Assembly (NCBI GenBank): GCA_949752735.1 | Contig: OX457050.1 | Location: forward strand, 39,340,553 to 39,404,552 | Source of the DNA: Lumbricus terrestris | Lineage: Eukaryota > Annelida > Clitellata > Crassiclitellata > Lumbricidae | Reading direction: 5' to 3' | Length of the DNA: 64,000 bases | In this document: one piece after another, positions 56,100 through 64,000 of the stretch | How the letters are laid out: the number at the start of each line of letters is the position of its first letter | How positions within the stretch are numbered: the stretch's first letter is position 1 | Translations under genes and position numbers: made by a program | The notes under the pieces: model-generated | What the model was told of the DNA's origin: nothing | The model's database searches: none | What the model saw: the letters and a program-made list of their open reading frames with translations, nothing else

Positions 56100-56590
56100 A
56101 AATTATCATTATTGTTAAAGTTGTCAGAGACTCGGCATCCAAAATGACAATAAGCTTAATTGATAAATTCGATAAGTTTAGGAAGTTTTAAAGTTGTTGG
56201 AGGTTTCCAGCCAAATTTTCTTAATACATCAACAATCCAACGTTTAACTTTAAACCACCTAGAACATTAATACTCTCCAGCAATTATACCACTAGAAGAT
56301 TGACCTGACCTACGGTGTATATACATGTTATAGATGTCAAAACGGCTTAACAAGGAGAGAGGAGTAACCTGCCCTATACTGATTATGTCAAATGAAAACA
56401 TGAGATCTTGATTGCGGGGTTTAAAATTAAAATTAGTGGAAAAAGTTATGTATCACAACGATTTTACATTGAATTTCACAGAATACGTGGTTTGTTATCA
56501 ATATTTCATCTGTAACTAAACTACTATTCGCCGCTGAAGATTACATGGAGAAAATGGCTTCGAGGCTATTATTTTTTCGGATCAAATTAT
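56100..56590. other. Intergenic, no gene recognised
   Basis: AT-rich sequence without recognisable coding or repeat structure. Confidence 0.4.
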
Positions 56591-56790
56591 TGATAGCAAA
56601 CCACGAAGTGGGATGACGGTTGAAAATCTTCAGATCAAAACAAGAAGCGGGATGATTTTTCTGATTTTTTTAGTACAATAAATGCGATGATTGATGCAAT
56701 TCTAGTTTCCGGGGGTAATCTGAAACCGGTTTCAAGTCACCGGGGGGTAATGTTTAAAAGGGGGTAATTTGAAACCTTTACACCGGTAAA
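56590..56790. repeat. Inverted counterpart of 39603-39790
   Basis: GATGATTTTTCTGATTTTTT, AATAAATGCGATGATTGATG and the nested GGGGGTAATCTGAAACC, GGGGGTAATTTGAAACC repeat the 39.6 kb segment in inverse orientation. Confidence 0.6.
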
Positions 56791-56799
56791 GGTGTCTTC

Positions 56800-57510
56800 T
56801 GGTGAGCAAGGGACCCAGCCTACATGTTATTACATACTTCCGGCGGTCCGAAGACGACTCACTTCACTACGATCTATGTAGAGCAGGGAACCAGTCTATT
56901 TGCACCAGAACTCTTAGTCGCGTAACTACTGACAGCAACTGCATAAGATGTAACGCATCAATAGAAACATGAGCACGATAATTATGTCACTGCATCTTAT
57001 TCATTTAAAAGCTATACCAGAAAGAACGAAGCTAACAAAACATAAAATATTTACGATACATCTTTCACAATGGCCCAACAAGTTGAAAAAGCAACACAAT
57101 ACAGTCCTGTTCCCGCGAATAGACCGTTTCGGCCAGAATAGAGGCCCGATTAGAGACAAGAATGGCTAATTATTGAAGCAAAAAAGAGCCAAGAATCGAG
57201 CCAGTTTGGGGCAGAAATCGTGGTTTCCTAATGACATGGGCGTGGCCTAACACGCCACATGGGACGAGTCGTTAAGGATTGAAGTTATCATTAGCGTCCG
57301 AGGTCCACCATCAGGTCGTCTGCATATATATTATAACATACAACCCTCGGTTTCAGAGGTACGCGAGCATGCACATGCACATGTACACATAACCATGCCT
57401 TGCATACAAGTGCAATGCACACGAGCATGTATAAAGAGAGTGGAAGAGTCTTAGCAGGCAGTCCGGCAAAGATATTGCATGAATTGTACATGCACTTAAT
57501 TAACTGAATT
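56800..57510. other. Intergenic, no gene recognised
   Basis: The word CGGCGGTCCGAAG at 56842 echoes CGGCGGTCCGAAGTAC inside FB-B copies 1 and 3. Nothing else was recognised. Confidence 0.4.
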
Positions 57511-57515
57511 GAAAG

Positions 57516-57652
57516 TATGTATGTATGGATGTATGTATGTATGCGTGTATGTATGTATGTATGTATGTATGTATGTATGTATGTATGTATGTATGTATGT
57601 ATGTATGTATGTATGTATGTATGTATGTATGTATGCATCTATGTATGTATGT
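57516..57652. repeat. (TATG)n microsatellite
   Basis: Long, nearly perfect TATG repeat; translated frames (MYVCMYVC or IHTYIHTY) are repeat artefacts. Confidence 0.97.
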
Positions 57653-57654
57653 AT

Positions 57655-57935
57655 ACTGGCCTAGTTAGCTACACCGGTAATCGCACGCTGCATTCGTCTG
57701 TTGGTTGCAACGGACTGCGGTTCAAGACCCGGGCTGGGAGTTGACATTTAGAGATTTAGATATCTCGGGCTAGCACGTGTGGGACGCAGGGGCGCAAGCT
57801 CCTGCGGAGCGACCTTGGGCAAGTTGCTTACCCATCATTGTCTGTGGGGAAGGCAACGGGAAACCACCTCACTCATCTCATCCCCAGGGGCGTGAAGCCA
57901 ATGAACCTGCCTTCGGGCAGAGCACCATCATCATC
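57655..57935 (+). mobile_element. tRNA-derived SINE (family S2) between microsatellites
   Basis: The head GGCCTAGTTAGCTACACCGG and B box GCGGTTCAAGACCCGGG are followed by GATATCTCGGGCTAGCACG, CGACCTTGGGCAAGTTGCTT, and an end with CATCATCATCATG that merges into the TATG repeat. The degraded copy is at 33590-33790. CCTTGGGCAAGT is also in family S1. Confidence 0.75.
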
Positions 57936-57942
57936 ATGTATG

Positions 57943-57974
<32 letters not shown>

Positions 57975-58228
57975 TGCATGTATGCATGTATGTATGTATG
58001 TATGTATGTATGTATGTATGTATGTATGAATGTATGTATGTATGTATGTATGTATGTATGTATGTATGTATGTATGTATGTATGTATGTATGTATGAATG
58101 TATGTATGTATGTATGTATGTACGTATGAGTGTATGTATGAGTGTATGTATGCAATATGCATGTATGTATTATGCATGTTTGCATGCATGTATGTGTGCA
58201 CGTATGTATTTATGTATGTATGTATTCA

Positions 58229-58259
<31 letters not shown>

Positions 58260-58361
58260 TGTATGAATGTAACTGTGTGTGTTTGTATGTATAGATGTAT
58301 GATTGCATGTACTTATACATGTATGTAAGAATGCATGCACTGTATATATATATATATGTAA

Positions 58362-58394
<33 letters not shown>

Positions 58395-58577
58395 TGTATG
58401 TATGTATGTATGTATGCATGCATGCATGTATGTATGTATGTATGTATGTATGTATGTATGTATGTATGTATGTATGTATGTATGTATGTATGTATGTATG
58501 TATGTATGTATGTATGTGTGTATGTATGTATGTATGTATGCTTGTATGTATGCTTGCATGTATGTATGTATGTACAC
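57936..58577. repeat. Long compound (TATG)n microsatellite
   Basis: TATG repeats with interruptions (CATGCATG, TGTG, a short TATATATATATA at about 58342-58357). The adjacency of two such arrays around a SINE suggests the SINE tail seeded or landed in the array. Confidence 0.97.
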
Positions 58578-58579
58578 GG

Positions 58580-59040
58580 TGGGCTAAAAAATCCCCTAGG
58601 TTTTTTGCCCATATCCTGACCAAATGTAAGAATTTCCAAATGAAATTTTACAGGCTTATTTATAGGCAATTCATATTTACACATCATGGCCAGATTTCAT
58701 CAAAATATTTCAAACCCAAAAAAGGTACCCCACTTTTAGTGAGGCTACCCATATATGGCACCCCTTGAGAATTTTACTCAGATGCTCTCCCAACGCAGGC
58801 GTTGTCAAAAAGTAAAGCCTTAAGAAGAGCCAGCAGAGTCGCGGGAATCGTGAGGAGAGCCACAGGGAGGCCATTCTGGACAACTGCACCCATGTATAGG
58901 CCTACACCGAGAATGCTCTTCGTTGCATGGTCACAGTACATGAAAAGAGAAGAAGGACGTCCTCACGGGTAACTGAGCGCATTAAACGGAAGTCCAGAGT
59001 GACAGAAACCGAGGTGAAAAGCTGTATAGGCAGGATGGAG
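58580..59040. other. Unassigned segment beginning TACACGGTGGGCTAAAAAAT
   Basis: The start GGTGGGCTAAAAAATCCCC resembles a transposon end, but no partner was found. The 58800-59035 part has no recognised protein similarity. Confidence 0.35.
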
Positions 59041-59045
59041 CTTGA

Positions 59046-59400
59046 GTCAATCAATCAATCAATCAATTGTAATTTATATAGCACTCCTTCAAGGTACCTA
59101 CTCAGAGGCGCTCCCGGCCGAGATCAAGCGAAAAAACAGTCTTCGACAGTTTGTGAAATTGAGAAGAGCTTGGGAGGTGTCGCATAGTCAAGGGAAGTCC
59201 ATTCCAGGTCGTTGGACCAACCACAGAGAATGAACGCCTCTGCATTGTTGCAGAGCGAGTGAAAGGAACCATTAAGTCACCATGGACAGCAGAGCGCAGA
59301 GCGCGGCGGCCTATGGAAAGAGGGAGGCAAAGCTCACACAGATAAGAGGGTACCCAGCCTGTCAGGGTCAGGGTCTGGCGTAACCGCGAAATATATGTTA
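59046..59400 (-). mobile_element. LINE (CR1/L2-like) 3' fragment with (TTGA)n tail
   Basis: On the minus strand, the end of the LINE protein is readable: GWVPSYLCELCLPLS, RRALRSAVHGDLMVP and RSFSVVGPTTWNGLPL. It is followed by the tail GGGAGCGCCTCTGAGTAG ... CTTGAAGGAGTGCTATATAA and (TTGA)n at 59046-59064. This is the same 3' tail as at 2075 and 35150. It is 5' truncated. Confidence 0.85.
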
Positions 59401-59825
59401 TAGTCTGTAATCAGTGGCGGCGCAACAGCAGGGTGTTTCAGAGCAAATTCTCTGGTAAAAACCATTTGCCCTGGCCGTTGTTCTGCCGCAAGACTGTCAG
59501 AAATTTTCCATGCTGAGAAAATCTCTTCTACATCGTTTGCTTGTACGAGTGCTATATCCTGGTTACGAAAATGTCTGACCATGAATAATTTTAATATTCT
59601 TAAGCCGTAAATGATGTATCGATACGTTAACACTAGACTGGAATATTAAAAGACCTATTGATAGGCCTATTGTAAAAATAGAAGTAATGAATTAATAATA
59701 AGCGAATGCTGATTCGTTGAGTGCATCACGTTTTGTGTGTCATTTTTACATGCTTCTGTAAGGCTGGGGCCCCACAGTTTTACTAAACAGGGCCCCCAAA
59801 TTTGTTAATCCGACCCTGACTGACT
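59400..59825. other. Intergenic, no gene recognised
   Basis: A 99-codon minus-strand frame (59334-59633) overlaps the LINE remnant at its C-terminal end; no domain was recognised. Confidence 0.4.
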
Positions 59826-59829
59826 CACA

Positions 59830-60385
59830 ACTTCGTCGTCGTTGTTAAAGTCGTCATCATTATCATCATCACCACCGTCATCATCGTCGTCGTCATCATC
59901 ATCAATTATATGGTGGTAGTTGTCAACATAATCGTCGTTTTCATCATTTAATCATCATCATCGTCATCATTTATATGGTCGTCGCCATCAACAACATCAT
60001 CGTCGTCCTCCTCATCATCTATGCAGTTGTCATCGTCGTCGTCGTTATTATTTACATGGTCGTCGTCGTCATCATCATCATCATCATCGAAGCTGCAAGG
60101 CTGCTACTACTACTACCACTACTGCTACTACTACTTCGTCGTCGTCATCTTCATTGTCATAATGGTCATCATCATTCGCATCAACATCATAGATACTATC
60201 ATCATCATCCTCACTAGGGTCATCAGCATCATCATAGTCATCATCGTCATCATCATCGTCATCGTCATCATCACTATCGTAGTCGTCGTCGTCATCGCTT
60301 CTACTATCATCATCGTCGTAGTCGTCGTCTTCTTCGTCGTCGTCATCATCATCATCGTCGCCCTCGTCGTCATCATCATCAGGTT
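59830..60385. repeat. (TCA/TCG)n trinucleotide tract
   Basis: Over 500 bp of imperfect TCATCATCG and GTCGTCGTC repeats. Long frames through it (poly-Val/Ile, poly-Met/Thr) are artefacts. Confidence 0.95.
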
Positions 60386-60529
60386 GAATGGAGGCGCTAA
60401 TTACGAATAGAGGCGTAATGGGATATATCTATATCTGTAAGAAAGGACTTGGCTTTGTATGTTCGTATGTATGTATGTATATTTGTCCAGAATGCACGCT
60501 CACAGTTTTTAAGCTTTTCACTCCAAACA

Positions 60530-60705
60530 TTCAGGGGTGGGGTGGAGGGGTCGGGGGGGGGTGGAGGGATGGGGTGGGGTGGGGAAGTGGGGGTCGGGGG
60601 TGGAGGGGTGGGGTGGAAGGGATGGAGTGGGAGGTGGAGTGGGGTAGGAGGGGTTGAGGGGTGGAGGGGTGGGGTGGAGGTGGGATGGAGTGGAAATTTT
60701 CGTCA
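60530..60705. repeat. G-rich GGGGTGGAGGGG tract
   Basis: Strongly G-biased plus strand with frequent GGGG runs at short spacing; it could form G-quadruplexes in single-stranded DNA or RNA. No gene. Confidence 0.85.
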
Positions 60706-60789
60706 AACCCAAGTTTCTCCGGTGGTGGTGGTGTAGGTTACCGGCGGAGGTCGGAGTGTGGTGGGGTGTTGTGTGGTGGGGTTGCGGCT

Positions 60790-60840
60790 GAAGCGGATCG
60801 AATCCTATATTTCCCGGGCAACGTCGGGTACCCCAGCTAG
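60790..60840 (+). mobile_element. Helitron-like 3' terminus
   Basis: The hairpin-capable CCCGGGCAACGTCGGG (60813-60828) is followed by TACCCCAG and then CTAG at 60837-60840, with T next. A short GC hairpin 8-12 bases before CTRR is the Helitron 3' hallmark. The 5' end (TC) and any Rep/helicase were not found. Confidence 0.5.
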
Positions 60841-61502
60841 TATAAACTATATATACACATATAAATATACTGGAATATCAAACATAGGCACGGCCATTGG
60901 CACAGAATAGGTTGAGAGGATGGAAGGGGGAGTCGATTACAACCCCACTGACCCATTCATTGGCGAGAGACGGCAGTTAAGGGAAGGAGAGAGACAGGGA
61001 ACGGGGATTGCATTCAATCCACACCGAAGGGTGAGGGAAGGGAGGGCTATAATTAGCGTAGTACATGCATTATATGCAATGTAGTGTGGTCTATACACAG
61101 GGTGAGAATTGCCGGAGTGGGGTTTCAACCCGTCTTTCTAAGTGCTCCATTGTTAAGTCTGATTTTCACACCCCAATTCCAAGTGTTTCATAGTACAACC
61201 CCCGTTCTTGTTTAAACAATTCTCACACTGTAGACTATACATGTAGCTATGCAATGCAATGTGCAGTAAGTCTTATAGCAAATTTCGGGCAAGTCATGTT
61301 TTTGGGCATGTGGTCATAGGATCCCCAGGCGTCGGTCAAGGTCTGGTCTGACATGATTACCCCAACAAACGGGGAAACGTTGATGATTGATATGAAAGAC
61401 ACAGAAAGAAAGGGCAGCCAAAAGCATTAGGACAAAGAAGCAGACATACAAATGGACACATAAAGGGTCGAATGAAGAATACAAATTCTCAGGGGAAGAA
61501 AG

Positions 61503-61715
61503 GTGGGGCGCGGTGGTGTAGTGGTGGCGTCGTTGCCTTGAAGCCGGAAGGTTCGAGGTTCGAATCCACCTCGCCGCGTAAGGACCTTGGGCAAGTTCTT
61601 CACTCACAATTGCTCAGCGCTTCGGCGTGAAACTCCGATGCAGTGTCCGCTCTGCATTCGGGAGCGCCTCTGAGTAGAAGGAGCTTGAAAGGGCGCTATA
61701 ACAAGTACGCATTCA
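61503..61715 (+). mobile_element. tRNA-derived SINE (family S1), full-length copy
   Basis: Head GGGGCGCGGTGGTGTAGTGG, B box GAGGTTCGAATCCACC, body ACCTTGGGCAAGTTCTTCAC, and tail GGGAGCGCCTCTGAGTAG with GAGCTTGAAAGGGCGCTATA. It is the forward counterpart of 20380-20590 and matches it nearly throughout. Confidence 0.88.
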
Positions 61716-61779
61716 AACAAATATATATACATACACACACAAAAGTAAGCATGTATTATTATACGAAGGTCTGGTGCGC

Positions 61780-61835
61780 TGCGTGCACTTGGCTTTAGAG
61801 TGGCGCTTTGAAAATTTGGAGATTGCGATGTATAC
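61780..61835 (+). repeat. Short retroposon tail relic
   Basis: CACTTGGCTTTAGAGTGGCG and GGAGATTGCGATGTATACGA resemble 110-170 and the second-family LINE tail. Confidence 0.4.
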
Positions 61836-62399
61836 GAGCCTAGGGTAAAATATCAATATATTAGCTACAAAGGAAGGCAGAATAACATAGACAAGCAGAT
61901 ATATAGCAAGCGCATAGTAAGTATGCATGGGCGAGTGTGGGTATGTAATTAGCTAGATATTCATGACCATCGGGCTCACGCCCCACGCCTATTGAACTTT
62001 AGGAATATCTGTCTGTAACATAAACATTCCGTCAGAAGAAGCCATGTGGCCGTAACGCGTCGGTTGAATAAATCTTATATATATACACACATATACATGA
62101 ATTTATAATAAATCTGTTGTATTCTATCTGTTTTCAAATTTAACACGGTGCAATGCACAGAGCAACTGTGAGCTAAAACGACGGAGAGTCGTACGCAGAT
62201 GTGACAATTCTCACCCTGGTATAGTTAAAAATAGAGGCATGGGGAGCAGGTAGGCCTACGAGAGTTGAAGAAAAGGAAGGGTAATGTGGCAATAAGCAGA
62301 AGAAGTGAAAATGACCCACAGAGGTAAGACCCATACGTGGAAACATCATTAATTACCTGACACCAATGAGTTCCAGACGCCAAGTAGGCCGCGGCCCAT

Positions 62400-62665
62400 T
62401 ACACGGTCCCCATCCATGTCTCTGTCTATGTCCCTATCCATGTCTCTGTCTCTGTCCCTATCCATGTCTCTGTCTCTGTCCTTATCCATGTCTCTGTCTC
62501 TGTCCCTATCCATGTCTCTGTCTCTGTCCCTATCCATGTCTCTGTCTATGTCCCTATCTATGTATCTGTCTATGTCCCTATCCATGTCTCTGTCTCTGTC
62601 CCTATCCATGTATCTGTCTCTGTCCCTATCCATGTCTCTGTCTCTATCCTTATCCATGTATCCAG
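62400..62665. repeat. Minisatellite of CCATGTCTCTGTCTCTGTCC units
   Basis: Units of 18-24 bp (CCATGTCTCTGTCTCTGTCC plus CTAT, with CTATGT variants) repeat more than ten times immediately before the LINE coding region. Both strands have long frames through it (CLCPYP or DRDRDMDR), which are artefacts. Confidence 0.93.
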
Positions 62666-64000
62666 ACCCCTCCTTCTCAGCCAGTGACTTCCTCGCTATG
62701 ATTTCAAAGAAGATGGAGGACCTTCGAGCGTCTACTGCAGACTCGCCTCCACCTTTCATCACGTCGACTAATTCTGTTCTTAATGGATTTCAACCGATCT
62801 TAGAAGCTGACCTGCGACGTCTTCTCGTTTCTGCAAACTTAAAGTCGTGCGAACTGGATCCCTTACCCCCATTCATTATTGCTGATATTGTTGATGACAT
62901 TGCTCCTTTTTTACTGTATTTATTTAATAGGTCTCTCTCTGAAGGCTGTCTTCCACTCTCACAAAAGCGAGCACTTGTTTTTCCTACCCTCAAGAAACCT
63001 AATTTGGATCCCAACCTCTGCCAGAATTACCGTCCCATATCCAACCTTTCTTTCCTTTCCAAGACTCTTGAGCGGCTGGTTTCGCTACAGATTCTTCCTT
63101 ATCTGGAACAATCAGGACTTCTGCCACCTACTCAGTCTGGCTTTAGGGCTAATCATTCTACCGAAACTGTCCTTACCTCTCTTCTGTCTGACATCTATTC
63201 AGCAATAGATAGGTCTCAACTTAGCCTCTTAGCTCTCTTTGATGTCTCAGCTGCGTTTGACATGGTTGACCATGAAATCTTACTTCAGCGCCTTGAGACC
63301 TCCTGTGGTATTACTGGCTCCCCACTGGCCTGGCTCAAGTCTTACCTTACTGATCGTACTCAAATGGTGATTTGTGGAAACTCCAGAACTCCTTGTGTCT
63401 TTGTCAAATATGGTGTCCCCCAGGGCTCTGTTCTGGGTCCTTTACTTTATCTATTGTATACTGCTGACATTCCATCCATATTCTCTAAACACTTGGCAAC
63501 TGGTCACCTCTATGCTGATGATGCGCAGGCACTTGTCCATGGTCCATCATCCTCTCAGTTTCTTCTTGCTGCCCGCATAGATGCTCTTTCTCGAGATTTG
63601 CAGCTTTGGATGTCTTCCAACCGGCTCTCTCTGAATCCAAATAAGACGCAGCTCATTTGGTTCGGCACTCGCCAGCAGCTTCTTAAGCTTGATTTGGCCC
63701 TTCTTAAAGAGAGATTTCCCCACTTTACTTTCCAATCAAGTGTTCGAGACCTTGGAGTAGTCCTGGACAGCATGCTTACCTTTGCTCCGCATATTGCCAG
63801 TCTCACTCGCTCCTCCTATTTTAATCTCAGGCGGCTTAGGGCCATCCGTCGCTCTGTCTCCTCCTCTGTATTTACTTCCATTGTTCATGCCTTTGTCTGT
63901 TCCCGAGTTGACTATTGTAATTCGCTATTGGTTGGCCTTCCTAAAGTTCGTCTCTCCCCTCTTCAGTCTGTCCTAAACTCTGCGGCCAGACTTATAGCCC
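62650..64000 (+). CDS. LINE (CR1/L2-like) reverse transcriptase, partial, cut by the window edge
   Basis: From before the ATG at 62698 to the end of the window, one frame is open without a stop (434 codons from that ATG). It shows reverse-transcriptase motifs in order: KKPNLDPNLCQNYRPISNLS, then SGFRANHSTETVL, FDVSAAFDMVDHEILLQRL (first catalytic Asp), GVPQGSVLGPLLY, and YADDAQ (catalytic Asp pair), then NPNKTQLIW and DLGVVLD. It ends at LNSAARLI, which is where the fragment at 2284-2583 begins, so the two may belong to related families. The endonuclease domain is absent upstream: a minisatellite stops any similarity at about 62665, so the 5' part is truncated or displaced. The protein would prime cDNA synthesis at nicked DNA. 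Confidence 0.92.

Larger units (their letters stand above)
61098..62218. mobile_element. Inverted-repeat element with CAGGGTGAGAATTG ends
   Basis: CAGGGTGAGAATTG at 61098-61111 is mirrored by CAATTCTCACCCTG at 62205-62218. The flanks outside also show partial inverted similarity (CTATAC and GTATAG), so the true ends may be slightly farther out and the target duplication is unresolved. It contains the S1 SINE at 61503. CAGGG ends suggest a hAT-like non-autonomous element, tentatively. Confidence 0.5.

Noticed and set aside
57291..58768. Frames of YVCMYVCM and IHTYIHTY
   Set aside because: Pure products of the TATG microsatellite.
59975..60410. Frames rich in Val/Ile or Met/Thr
   Set aside because: Products of the TCA/TCG trinucleotide tract.
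61503..61590. tRNA gene
   Set aside because: A and B boxes are present but the sequence does not form a standard tRNA with an acceptor stem and continues into a SINE body that recurs elsewhere.
62349..62762. Arg-Asp-rich DRDRDMDR frame on the minus strand
   Set aside because: Translation of the minisatellite, although it resembles an RD-repeat protein; no independent coding evidence.

Overview
The window is animal nuclear DNA: multi-finger C2H2 zinc-finger genes, LINE and SINE retrotransposons, P-, Merlin-, hAT- and Helitron-type DNA transposons, a Ty3/Gypsy-type LTR element and abundant micro- and minisatellites. No rRNA, bacterial operon or CRISPR array is present. The repeat repertoire fits a repeat-rich marine invertebrate; a deuterostome is my guess, but the sequence does not prove the species. 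A 200-base assembly gap lies at 11301-11500.

Host-type coding content is one dispersed cluster of six related C2H2 zinc-finger genes or relics: A at 4843-6351 (+, intact), B at 22316-23578 (+, decayed at both ends of its finger array), C at 26505-27407 (-, frameshifted), D at 27789-29115 (-, C-terminus out of frame), E at 30336-31757 (-, intact) and F at 41446-43836 (-, clear pseudogene). All six retain the same C-terminal signature, an atypical finger (core FGCGICD then FLEHC) followed by a short acidic tail. I read this as a lineage-specific family undergoing birth and death.

The rest is mobile DNA. 0.8-11 kb holds fold-back elements of one family (FB-A), including a 3.2 kb giant. 14.2-17.3 kb holds a THAP-type P-element transposase relic, and 18.3-19.6 kb an apparently complete Merlin element with 34-bp perfect inverted repeats. 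29.4-34.6 kb contains a cryptic reverse-transcriptase fragment, a hAT pseudogene and a SINE. 35-47 kb is a mosaic of at least four inverted-repeat families (FB-A, FB-B, FB-C, FB-F); one FB-B copy sits inside a zinc finger of gene F. 47331-54825 is an LTR retrotransposon with 2-kb LTRs, an intact gag-protease frame, an extra zinc-finger frame and no polymerase. 54.8-56.1 kb is a nested pair of inverted-repeat elements. 57.5-62.7 kb is dominated by simple repeats, SINEs and transposon ends, and the window ends inside a LINE with an open reverse-transcriptase frame.

The most unusual signal is that several fold-back families with different termini and different target-site duplication lengths (8 or 9 bp) carry the same internal minisatellite, built on AGCTGGATTGATGAAAAT. 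This unit is also spread through much of the first 47 kb. I could date or validate several insertions from perfect target-site duplications read directly in the sequence, and one from a paralogous empty site.
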